64,000 nt of DNA from Leptodontidium sp. MPI-SDFR-AT-0119 (lineage: Eukaryota > Ascomycota > Leotiomycetes > Helotiales > Leptodontidiaceae). A program made the translations under genes and the position numbers. Shown one piece after another: positions 1-10,848 of the stretch. The stretch spans positions 682,001-746,000 of the forward strand of contig JAHLEZ010000005.1 in assembly GCA_020726505.1 (NCBI GenBank). Direction: 5' to 3'. A model generated the notes under the pieces. The model did not search any database, was not told where the DNA came from, and saw only the letters and a program-made list of their open reading frames with translations. Positions within the stretch are counted from its first letter, which is position 1. Every line of letters starts with the position of its first letter.

Positions 1-1294
1 ACGGAGAACCTGCTCTGGCCTGGTCTCTCCAATTCTGGGTCTCCTCGGCATCCCATTCCGTGCCTTAGCGCCAGGCATCCAGTCAGAAATCAGTGTGAGT
101 GTGGTAGATTTCACTATTCCAGTACAATACCGAAGCACCGTATCCGCGAGGTTTTAGTTTTCACACTCATACTCCTACAGATGCCTTCTGTTAGAACACC
201 ACCTGCTGCTGCTCACATACATGGCAATACCGTACAATGAATGACAGCGCCTCTTTCCCTCTCAAAGCATAGCCTCCCCGCGGCAGCTCAAACATCCACC
301 GGGCCTCGTCCTCCCCTGCCGCCTCAGCCACGATCGCTTCGTTGGTTTCATCCTCGGCGGTTGAATAAAAAGCTTGTTTCCCAAGCCTACCCGTCAACAG
401 CTTTGGCTTGTTGCTTCCAAAGTCATGGGGTGATCTCACCCGCTCTGCTTTTCATCCCGTGGCGGTAGCCCATGATCTGGCTGAGACAGTAAGACTCTTC
501 TGAGGCATTCGTCGAGCCCTCCAATCACCAAAGCCGCGTTAAGGAACTTTCGATGTGGCTTCCGAATCGTTGGATAATTCGACACACCTGAGATGAAACT
601 TATCCAAGGGGTTCAGTCCCCCAGGAATCAAAAAGAAGCATTCTTGATATAATATTCGGGTAACGCTTCTTTGTATTCGCTAATCACTTTGAGGTTAACG
701 AGATGAACCTGTTTTAATCCCTGTGTTTACTTTGCCCCTATTCACATTACTAGAGTTCAGTGTTTACTCTCTACTTTTCAATTTCTCAACTTCATCCTTC
801 AATTAGAGTTCATTGCAAGTGTTTTGAACAATGCCTTTCCGTCTTGATCACATTTGTACTCCTCCCTCCTCAAATCTCTTCAAATCACCGAGAGGGGGTT
901 GGTCACGTGGATTCTGCATGACGCGATCTTTTAGCGTGATCTGATAAAGCATCTCAGCGCTGGGCAGCCTCGAAAAGAAAGTTCATTCCACATCTCCGTC
1001 AAACAGCCCACATCATCCCTCTCCAACTAAGCTCACAGTCTACCACCGTTGTCTAGCTCGATTCACTGCCCGTACCTCTCTTTCACAACAAATACCAGGC
1101 TCTCAAAGACACAATCTACCCCGCCAACCCCCCACCTTCAATCAATACCCCGCCACGCAGTCAACAAACCGATAAGTAATCGCAGACAACAGGATACAAA
1201 GCCTTGCCTTCCCGAAGGCCTCGTAACTTTCTGATTTCCAATCATCGAGATACACACCATCTGCAGACCTATCCAACACAACAACACCTTCAAC
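1..1294. other. Intergenic, promoter side of the glutaredoxin gene
   Basis: No gene could be supported here. The last 300 bases are CT- and CA-rich and resemble a fungal promoter and 5' leader running into the ATG at 1295. A short minus-strand open stretch (about 191-439) lacks an ATG and a convincing splice context. A gene truncated by the window edge cannot be excluded. Confidence 0.5.
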
Positions 1295-2319
1295 ATGTCG
1301 ACCCTTATCGAACTAAAGACGGAGGAAGAGTGGAACCAGCATTCAGCTTCTGTCCCACCAACTACTCTCCAAGTCATCTACTTCAAAGCTGAATGGGCTG
1401 CACCAGTAAGTTGCCCCTTTCATCACGGAATTACACGCATCTCAAATGGCTACCCTGAGTCTTTACGATGCTGCCTTCCTTTCCCTCTCGTTGTTTATTT
1501 ACCAGGCCCATGCTAACTCCACCCAGTGCAAGCAAATGACCATAGTACTTCAAACACTCGCATCTTCCTACCCCGTTTCCGAGCCTCTATCTACATCATG
1601 GGTTGCCCTGGATGCGGAGGATGTCCCAGACGTCAGCGATTCCTTCGATGTTACAGCCGTCCCGTTCCTCGTCCTACAAAGAAATGGCCAGGTTCTTGAG
1701 ACTGTCAGTGGAAGTGATGCCATGAAAGTTCGCGCAGCTGTCGAGAAGCATGCGAACAGCCCAAGTACCGGCACTGCCATCAACGGCGCAACGATTACTC
1801 CAGCAAGCAATGGATCCGCAGCCAAGAACCTCAGCAGCTACGCACCAGCCCCACAAGACCCGGCCACCGCCCCCGAACCATCGACTGCTGAGATCAAGGA
1901 GGATAAGGAATCATTGCACAAGAGACTCTCATCGCTTGTTAAGGCTGCGCCGGTGATGTTATTTATGAAGGGCACACCAAGTGCACCCCAATGCGGTTTC
2001 TCAAGACAATTGGTTGCGCTTCTGAGAGAGAACTCTGTCAAGTACGGATTTTTCAATATTCTGGCAGATGATGAGGTTCGGCAAGGATTGAAGGAGTTTG
2101 CAGATTGGCCAACTTTCCCTCAATTGTGGGTCGATGGTGATTTGGTCGGTGGCTTGGATATTGTAAGAACCTTCCAATATCTAGACACATTCCGAAGCTA
2201 ACATCATCTTTTAGGTTAAGGAGGAGATGGGTAATGATCCTGACTTTCTCAAGCCATACAGTGTAGCAAAGTCTACAACTGCAGCCACTCCTCAGCAGCC
2301 AGCGACTGCTACGGCCTGA
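1295..2319 (+). CDS. grx4: Monothiol CGFS glutaredoxin, Grx3/4 type (Trx-Grx)
   Basis: Exons 1295-1405, 1527-2162 and 2215-2319 encode 283 residues. The N-terminal thioredoxin-like domain (about 1-110) carries the degenerate site WAAPCKQM, formed exactly across the first splice junction, as in Grx3/Grx4. A poorly conserved Ala/Pro/Ser-rich linker follows, then a glutaredoxin domain with CGFS (Cys193) and the WPTFPQLWVDGDLVGG glutathione-binding segment. Cytosolic/nuclear proteins of this family bind a glutathione-ligated [2Fe-2S] cluster and pass iron status to iron-responsive regulators (family knowledge). Only one Grx domain is present, as in fungal Grx3/4. Intron 1 has a TGCTAAC branch site. 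The C-terminal tail after the Grx domain is short and Thr/Ala-rich. Confidence 0.93.
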
Positions 2320-2874
2320 AAAATCTACTTTATACCCTCCTCGCGACAAATTAAATCACAAAAGATTGAGATCCGTAGCAAATCAGCAGCCTGGCTTTCA
2401 TCTACCTGGGATCCGTTGTCTGAATTTGCATGAAAATTACATAGTGCAGTGCCACCGTTTGTTTGCAAGAAGATTCTCAGTAACATGCCGGGGTTGTTTA
2501 CATCTTTGTTCGGCTGTCTCAACATGGTACAATCATTTCTAAGCGCCAGGGGTTCAGCCGCCCGGATAACATCTCCAATCGGCCCCCTGCATAATTTGCA
2601 ACATTTCTGCCTTGACATCTAAGAATACTCGCTTGATATTCGATTTGATTTGATACCAGCTGGTCGGTACTGAGGGCGCAGCAATTTGGCAGGCAGTTTT
2701 TTTCTCATCCGACAGTTGCTGGTAGGCAGCTCCCAAGTGGCTGTTCAAAGCAAGCAATGAAATAAATACAGCGCATTGCCCGTCATACTTCCTTCTACGA
2801 TCATTTTTGGTTTCTTGCTTGTCCTGTTTTGTTTTTTTGTGAAATGTGCACTAAGTATGGAATATCCTACTTGA
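2320..2874. other. Intergenic between glutaredoxin and NLR-like gene
   Basis: This is the 3' flank of the glutaredoxin gene and the 5' flank of the NLR-like gene. I see no gene-like splice pattern or repeat. Short minus-strand open frames here look like chance. Confidence 0.5.
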
Positions 2875-5800
2875 ATGAAGAATCTCACCACAACCTTGAC
2901 GGAAAACCAAAATGGTGCCTCGAGTGAGTGTTTCCCTTCTCACTACCCACCCTTGCTTGCCAGCCTAGACACATCTCATCTAATTTGCCCCTTTAAAGTA
3001 TCATTGCAGTCCATGGTCTCAACGGCGAGAAGTTCAGAACGTGGACGGAATCTAAATCTCAAAAGTTGTGGCTGAGAGACTTTCTTCCGCATGATATCAC
3101 GCAGGCTAGGGTCATGACTTTTGGATATAATGCGACTGCGGCGTTTGAGAATACGAAAGCTGGTATTCGGGATCATGCTAGGACTTTGTTGTTGGCTTTG
3201 GGGGAGGCACGAAATGGAAGTTCGGTGAGTTCGGCGCCTCTGTGGATTCCCTTCTTGTCATTTCCGTTCGAATGGATTTTCTATCTATCTCGGACCAATG
3301 AATCCATTGTATGATTTGCTTTTTTGCACCACCTGCTGTTGTTTTCGAGTAATAGAAGCTAGCTGATCTCGGCAGGCTCGCAGACGTCCACTGATATTGA
3401 TTGGGCACAGCCTTGGTGGCCTAGTGCTCAAACAGGTACTGTTATTGCACGTCTAAATGATATCTGATCTTCTTCTCATTCATCCTACAGGCTCTCGTCA
3501 TCGCACAGAACGAGTCTCTTTATAAACAGATCCATGATAGTGTTCGCGGAGTGATGTTCTTTGGCACGCCACACCAAGGGAGCGGACTCGCAAGCTATGC
3601 CACGATACTTGCCCAGATCCCACTCGTCGTCGGTATCGATACCCATCCACAGCTACTCATTGCATTGAAGAAAACGTCGAAAGACCTGAAGCGATTGACA
3701 GAAACTTTCAGGGAGTATATGGACAGAAGTGGCATTAGCGTCGTCAGTTTCTATGAGTTGCGTACGCTGAAGGGTTTGATGGTAAATCTCCACTTGTCCT
3801 TCATTGAAAAGGTAGGTCTAATGAGACCAGGTAGTTGAGAAAACCTCAGCACTTCTAACTCCGCTCGACGAAGATCCAACAAACGAGGAGCAGGTTCCTG
3901 TGAACAATGATCACAGAGGGATGTGTCAATTCGCTTCGCCTGAAGATGTGACTTACAAGGCCGCTTTGAGTAGTATCAAACGGTTGTATGAGAGCGGAGG
4001 TCTTGCTGATGTTGCTTCTGAGCACCACATGATACCACATTCTGCCAATCCTCACTTCACTGGACGAACGGACATTCGACAACAGATGAGCGACTGCTTG
4101 ATCTTTAGTATGCAAGAAGAGTCCCAACAGCGGTTCTTGTTGTATGGTATTGGAGGGTCTGGAAAGACGCAGATATGCTTGAAATTTGCTCAAGAATACA
4201 GGAAGAAGTAAGTGAAGTTGTTCCATCACCGATAACCAAGCTGTGGCACAATAATATTTATGTGGGGAATCAATGAGAGTGTACCGCGAAGTATCATTGA
4301 TATACAGTACAATACCAAGCCATCATCGTTGACACCAAATAGATTCCGAAGCGTCTTCTGGATTGATGCAAGTAGCACTGAGACAGCACAAGAAAGTTTC
4401 TTCAATATCGCTCGCGCCTGCAAGTTGGAAGAGAGTACTGATACCGTCAAAACCTGGTTATCTACACAGAAAGACTGGCTACTCATATTCGACAACGCAG
4501 ACGATCCCGACGTGGACATATCGAAGTTCTTCCCTCGATGCCCAGAAAGCACAATCCTAATCACGAGCCGTAATCCAGACTTACGACAATCTGCCAATGC
4601 TGGCTCGTGTAAAGTCGATATCATGAACCCCGAAGATGCAGTGGCCCTCCTGTTGACAACATCAGCATATGATAGCTGTACAGACAACACAAGAAAGCTT
4701 GGAGCACAGGTTGTTAAAGATCTCGGATATCTCGCGCTTGCTATCGTTCAGGCTGGAGCGGTCATTCGACAAGGGATATGTAGTCTCGACGGCTTCAGCG
4801 AGTTATACACGCAACATAAACGAGACCTCCTCGAATCCAGTCACTCAAACTCGAGTTCCGAATACCACTCCTCCGTCTTCACCACCTGGGAGATCTCGAT
4901 CCGGAAAATCGAAGGGAATACAGAGTCTCACGCGAGACTTGCGCTGGAACTCCTTCGACTGTTTTCCTTTATGCATTTCGATGGGATCGATAAAAATATC
5001 TTCCAGATTGCTAGAGAGCTCGCGTATGAAGATGAGAAGAAGGGGTATAGCATGGTTGGGGAGCGGATCTTTGCGGATAGTTTGCTTTTCAAGATCATGC
5101 CTTCGGGGTGGGATGGGGTACTATGGGGGAAGGCGGTGGGTTTACTAGCTGCCTTCTCGCTCGTTACGGTGGAGAGTTCACGTCGGATATCTATACATCC
5201 TCTTGTCCACGAGTGGTCTCGGGATCGGATGTCTGAAACAGAAAGAACCACAGTGTGGGAAACTGCTATGGTGACGATTGCAAGATCCGCCTCGCATCAA
5301 TCGGAGTATGAAGATGTTCAGCAACGCAGGAGAATATTGCCGCACATAGAGACGTTGATGGCGAATGAAGAGGACAGGATGTTTGCTCCCGGTCCAGATT
5401 TAAGAGAGCGTACACTCGCAGCGGCGAAATTCATGCTAGCATACACAGAAAGCCGACGAGTCGAGAAAGTAAGTTACCTACCTACATGAGCACCACCAAG
5501 CGAAGATGTATCCTACAGCCCACACACACGATAGTAGAAAACTGACCATATACAGGCTTTAAACATCGGACTCAAAGACCTCGCATCCAAAGAAGGCATT
5601 CTCGACCCCTCAGACCAACACTGCTTCACGATCCGCGCCCACGTCGCAGCAAACACCCACCTCCTAGGCCGATGGTCCGAAGCCGCCACTCTCCAAGAAC
5701 ATCTCATCACCGACCTAGAAGCCAGCGACTTCTCCACGCACTCGCCAGACGAATTCATCAACATGATCCTAACCGCTATCCTCGGACTAGCAAGCAACTA

Positions 5801-6524
5801 CTGCTCACAAGGCCAATACCAAAAAGCACTCGATACATGCGCCGCCGGGATAGCAAAATACGGACTCGCATTCGACGCGCAGAACCTCGCTATCCTAGGC
5901 CTGCGTGAAGTGATGGTGCTCGCGAACTTGGGGCTGGGGAATGTGAAGGAGGGTCTTGCGAGCGCGGAGACGATCTTTGAGAGCAGGAAGGGGAGGTTGG
6001 GTGGGAATCATCCCATGACGCTGGTTGCGATGGAGAATTTGGGGAAAGCGTACGAGGAGGCGGGGATGTTTGGGAGGGCGTGGGATACGCAAGAACGGCT
6101 TCTGGGGTTGATGAGAGGGAGTCTTGGCTATGAGCACCCGCAGACTAAAAGCGTTTTATATCGTCTTGCGAATCTACCTGCGAGACATAAATTACCGCGG
6201 TCGAGGTGGAAGAAAGCGTTAGTGTACAGGGAAGAGGTAGCCCGTCTCCTGGCAGTCGATTTCGGAGAGGGAAGTCTGTGTACAGTGCGGTATAAAGCGG
6301 AGTTCGCGATTGAGTTGTACAAGGCAAGGATGTTTGAGAGGGCGTTGGAGGTGCAGGAGGGTGTTGTGAGGGGGTTCGAAGAGCTCAGAGAGGAGGGATT
6401 GGGCGGAGAGAATCTTGTAACGGAGAAAGAGATGGAGAGGGAAAAGAGGGATTTGGATATGATGCGCAAGGCTGTCAAGGTTAGCAAGGTGGTCGGGTGG
6501 TTGGTTCCCAGGAAGGGGGAGTAG
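2875..6524 (+). CDS. NLR-like STAND protein: esterase/lipase-like - NB-ARC - TPR
   Basis: Seven exons (2875-2923, 3010-3224, 3376-3435, 3491-3781, 3831-4207, 4343-5468, 5556-6524) give 1,028 residues. Residues about 17-230 are an alpha/beta-hydrolase domain of the SesB/DUF676 kind: IHGLNG oxyanion region, GHSLGG nucleophile elbow (Ser100), then FFGTPHQG. Next comes an NTPase with Walker A GIGGSGKT (Lys317), Walker B WLLIFDNADD and a downstream TSR sensor. The C-terminal third (about 707-930) holds kinesin-light-chain-type TPRs. Fungal proteins with this layout belong to the STAND/NLR-like class linked to heterokaryon incompatibility and putative innate recognition (family knowledge). The start is ambiguous. 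ATG 2875 with the canonical donor at 2924 keeps frame. ATG 2912, which has a better initiation context, with a donor at 2928 also keeps frame and yields MVPRVIHGLNG. The hydrolase N-terminus looks short either way. Confidence 0.88.
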
Positions 6525-7358
6525 GAATTGAATGGATTGTGGAAATTATAGAGAGGGGAAGTTTACGCGATCTTGATATTCTCGATTCAATGGGTTTAAG
6601 ATCCTAGATTCCCTAGCATGGAAATTACGATGAATCTGTCAATCATGGATGGGAAAGGGAAAGGTTGACTTAATCTGTACTCATGAACTAACTTTATTGA
6701 TGTTGAACCACAAACCTCGCTTCGCTTCCCCCTTTCTTAACCGAGCCCCTAACCTTGCCCACCTTACCTACCTAAGTAAGGTACCTAGCTGGTAAACAGA
6801 CAAACAAAAGACAGACAGGCGTAGAGCAATCTCTCATCCAACTTAACATTACATGCACACAGAAGCATAGAGTACAGAGAGATAACTCAAAGATAAGAAC
6901 TTTACATCCTATGGATTGTCCGTAACGCAACGATTTCTCTCCCTCCGCTCTCATTCCCTCCCTCGTCTTCGCTCGAGTTCTATATTTTCCTTTCCCTCTC
7001 TATTTCCACGTCTCCATTTCACCGCCATTTTCACGCCTTAAAGACTAGATCTGCACTAGTTTCCCACTAGCCATGAATACCTAGGCAAGAAAACTCTGCT
7101 GGAGATACGTAGCGAAGAATGAAGAAAAAGTGTCAATGATTTCCATCCTTACTCCTTCTAAATCCCACCTAGCCTGCCAAGCTAGTACGCAAGGCAACAA
7201 ACTCCAATGCTTATGGAAATGCAATTCTGCTTGCAACCTGGTGATACCGTATTATCGCCTACGCCATGCCCCCATATTTTGATATCCCAACGCCAAAAAT
7301 GCTCGAGAAGGAGTAGGAAAGTAAATATCTAAGCTCCGCTCCGCGCTTTGTTCAGATT
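6525..7358. other. Convergent intergenic region
   Basis: This stretch lies between the 3' ends of the NLR-like gene and SSL1. It contains CT-rich and (TACC)-like short runs near 6760-6780 and no supported gene. Confidence 0.5.
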
Positions 7359-8963
7359 TCATTCGACCATAGGATCGCCGCCATTCTCAATTTCGTGAGC
7401 GATACCGATATTTTGCTCGCGGGTGTCACTTTGGCAACCTAGGAAGTATCAGTAAGAGGAGTGAAAGATCCGGTGAGAAGTCTGGGAGCTTACCAGGACA
7501 ATTGTGGACGACTGTGAGGTAGCAAGTTAGCATTTGGTTCAATACTGCTCATCTAGGAAAATTCGGACGGATAAGTATGAAGTGAGAAAGAAATAAAAGT
7601 TTTCTTACCTTCATGAGCATGGACATCACAATCCACACAGAAGTGATTCAAGCAAACCTCACAAGCATACCGACCACTCTCACTCGTACCCGACGTCTCT
7701 CCTTCTTTCGCACCGTTCGTCCTATCCCCAGGAATCGCTGGGAAAGGAGTCAAGCAAGAGTAACAAGCTTTGGACTTGCTTGCTTGGGACCACGGTACTT
7801 CGACCCAGTTTCGAAGCGGGAAGAGATGGTGGTATGACCGAGCAAGATGCGTGGACAGAATGAGAGTCAGTCCACAAGCTGGGCATTCAGCTGGTAAGCT
7901 GCAGACTTTACTTTCGCATCTAGAGCAAAGATATCCACCTCGGATTAACTTGCTGTGGCAAGCGCAGAAGCTCATCGTCTTTCCTGCTCCTGATGTTCGG
8001 GAGGGGAAACCCATCATGAGGAGACTTGACTGTGATTGCTTCTTCGTCCTGGTCACTGGGGGCGTCGTCAATGCCATGACTAGTTCACGGAAATGCTGCT
8101 CGTTCAGCGCGACGTGGTAGTTCCCTTCATCGCCCGCATTCGTGATCTTGCACAGGTCGGCACAGATCTTGACCTGGGCAGCAAGTCCAATAACAGAAAC
8201 CCGTATCCGGTCAATAACGAGCGAAGATATAGTGTCATGAATATCTCCAGGATCACTAGACAGGAGTGCGCCGTATATAATCAGAACTTCGCGGGTGCCG
8301 TGGGAAGGGGCGTGAAAGAGTGCCGCTCTGGCCATCTCGAGCGCATTCTGCAGACTTGGGTTTCCCTGCGGTTGTTGATCGCGGAACCTCTTCAGGTTCT
8401 CGATGTGCTCTGTTGGGTTCCCACTCATGTCGCTGACTCGGATAGCAATTCCATCTCGCATGCCGAGTATCCCAAGTTGAGAGATTGGGTTCTGTTCGAA
8501 GTACTCTGTGACGAATTCTGATGCGAAGCGTAGGGTGAGGAGATATCTTGTGGGTCGCAGGTCCTTTTCAACCATGGCAAAAGAGAAGTCGAGTACGAGG
8601 ATCATATGTCGAATGATACCTCTTTGTAAAGGCGTGGTGTCTCGTAGGAGTCTGGCGCATTTGGTATCAGTATTAAGCCACAGCTATGATGCAAGCAGCG
8701 TACCTTTTCCTCTTGCCAGCATCTCTCAGCCCTTCAACAGTAGAGTTAATACTCCCATCCGCACCCTCAACAACCGTGTCCCAACTCCTCTGGATATCCT
8801 CCCAAGCAGCCCTCCTGCGGTTACTCGTGTTGGTATCGCCTCTATTGTTGCCTCCATTCCCTCTCACAGGACCAGTTGATCGAGTACCGTGGGCGGAGAC
8901 ATTGTGCGGTCTCTCGTCGTCAGAGGCGGCATCCGCGATATAATCCTCGTCCGAGTCCGACAT
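7359..8963 (-). CDS. SSL1: TFIIH core subunit p44/SSL1
   Basis: Four exons on the minus strand (8963-8704, 8651-7609, 7511-7494, 7438-7359) encode 466 residues. An acidic, Ser-rich N-terminus leads into a vWA domain (MILVLDFSFAM, LGILGMRDG, LIIYGALLSSDPGDI), then two zinc-binding modules: a CxC/CxxC/CxxC cluster and the C-terminal RING-like C4C4 (CYSC, CEVC, CVDCDVHAHEG, HNCPGC). p44 binds and stimulates the XPD helicase in TFIIH, for basal transcription and nucleotide-excision repair (family knowledge). Exon 3 is only 18 nt (TC GTC CAC AAT TGT CCT G). It is required to join the last zinc ligands, because the reading frame and the VHNCPGCQS motif are restored only with it. Confidence 0.95.
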
Positions 8964-9707
8964 CTTCTCCGTCTCTGTTACGAGGGTCGTGGGTAGGATC
9001 CGGAGAGAATGTTAAATATCCAGTTGGGTTGATGCAAGGCTGAGAATGCTTAGTCAGACGAACCAGCTCTTTGTCCTTGTCCTCCATAATTCCAGCATAT
9101 GACCCCTGCGTCGTAACGACAGTCGTTCCTGGGAAACTCGGCTGGTCAAGCTCAGTTGGGACCATCTTGAGGGTTGGATGTACTGCATAGTGAATGTAGT
9201 CAGTCACAGAGTCCTGGAAGTATACAGATTTCAAGTGAACAATGGTCGTTCCTTCTTCATTCAGACGATCACAGCCTCATCAATTGCTCTAAGGTCGGTA
9301 TTTCGGATTGCACAATGACGTACCGAACTCTGATAACAAAAGTAGCAATTCTTATTTATGATATTTCTTTATTCTTATTTCTTGCTTGCCATTAAGCGCT
9401 CCCTGGGTATACTGTAACATGCGAAATCATATACAAAGCTAATCCTCACAACCCGCCGAGCCACCTGAATGCAACATCCAAGATGCAACCTCCCCAGAAG
9501 CATACTTCACCACTCGTCTCTTCTGATATTACCCCCCTCCCCAGGATTACCTCAATCCGTAGCTTGAGAGCCGTCGTCTTCATCATAAAAGTCCAGTAAC
9601 ATGCATTGTGTAGTGACTTTAAACAATATCGTCGTCAAAGACGTGCCGCTCCTAACAAAATGCCCCAAACTCCGATTTTCCATGCCATGCTGCTTTTCTC
9701 CTCCTGA
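8964..9707. other. Region upstream of SSL1 and downstream of CHS7
   Basis: On the minus strand a CTGAC...TATGCAG branch/acceptor pattern near 9184-9200 suggests a 5'-leader intron of SSL1. A following open stretch (ATG near 9163) overlaps the SSL1 start in another frame and may be an upstream ORF. Nothing else is recognised. CHS7 ends at 9708. Confidence 0.3.
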
Positions 9708-10848
9708 TCACGAGTATGTGTTGTTTACAGGCATGGGCCAGTCGTCTTCGGTAATGCTGGACCAGAAAATCCATATCGTAACAACCGAGAGGAGGGTGAA
9801 AAGAGTTTCAAAGAGTGACCCATCGATTTTGCCGTTGGTTCCGTTGCAGATATGGATGCTGACCACATAGTTGAAGATTTGTCCCAAGGCGAATAGAACA
9901 GCAGCTGCGACCAAGTATATCATGGGCTTCCTCTCCCCCAAAATTCGAATGACTAACACAGTCTCCAATACGAAGAAGACGAACAAGAAGACCAGAGGTG
10001 CCAGTTGATAAAGAACGTAGAGGGCGATATTCCTGTTGTTGCCACTGAGACTGCTATCGAAGTGACCTGTCCATGAGAATCCGGTATCAAGAGTAATGTA
10101 CCCAGTTCCGATAAAGAGAGCAATTGCCGAACCGACCATGAGTCCGAGAGAGAGAGGCGTTCCATCATCAAGTATTTGGTAACCCACAGCGGCATTGAGC
10201 ATGAGAATCCAGAGTGTCGCAATAATCATGCCGAGATGAATACCTGTGAAGCCTTTGCGCACATCTTCACTCAGGCCAGGAATCTTTCCAACTGTGAATA
10301 TCTCGCAGATTTCGATGATGATGTAACCGAGGAGGAACAGTTGCATCTCTCTGGAGAAGACGTCAGTAGATTTCGATATTGACTGTAGAGCTTGTCCTAC
10401 CTTCGCCCGACAGCTGCTTGTTTCCGTTCTGATCGCCAAAGGAGGAATGCTGAGACCACAATCGCAACCCCGCAGAGTAAGATGGTTCCTGAGCTGTGGT
10501 TAGCAACAGTGCTGACAATCGTCCATCAATTGACTAACCCAGATTTCCTAGATGGCTTTTTCCACTGTTGAGAGATACGCCTGTGAGGTGACATTCTGGA
10601 TTGAAGTTTACTGGGTTCTGGTAGCTGAATCCAGGAAATATCTATTGGAAGCCAATTAGCATTGGTACTCGAGGTTCGCGAGGGATGGAGGTTCGTACGT
10701 TGCAGATGGGGAGGGTCGAGTCGCGACAGAAGTCCTGCGAATCAATCGTTGTCAGCCAGAGCTCTCTTCCACAATTCTCGAGTCATTCAATTGTCGCAGA
10801 GTATGGAGGATGACCTACATGGAAGTTCCCAAACTGAGTTGAACCCAT
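9708..10848 (-). CDS. CHS7: Chitin synthase export chaperone
   Basis: Five minus-strand exons (10848-10819, 10734-10699, 10641-10539, 10488-10401, 10350-9708) encode 299 residues. The N-terminus has the CHS7 pattern FGNFHDFCRDSTLPICN, then about seven hydrophobic helices, including LFLLGYIIIEICEIFTVG. The C-terminus is EDDWPMPVNNTYS. Chs7 is an ER membrane protein needed for export of class IV-type chitin synthase from the ER (known in yeast and filamentous fungi). The first two exons are tiny (30 and 36 nt). Their splice sites are supported because the N-terminal family motif appears only after joining them. The gene is transcribed in the same direction as SSL1, with about 745 bp between them. 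Confidence 0.93.

Noticed and set aside
191..439. Minus-strand 82-codon open frame
   Set aside because: No ATG, an in-frame stop just upstream and no clear acceptor or family motif. It may be an exon of an unseen gene, but this is not supportable.
8920..9234. Minus-strand open frame overlapping the SSL1 start
   Set aside because: It overlaps SSL1 in another frame and spans a likely leader intron. At best an upstream ORF.
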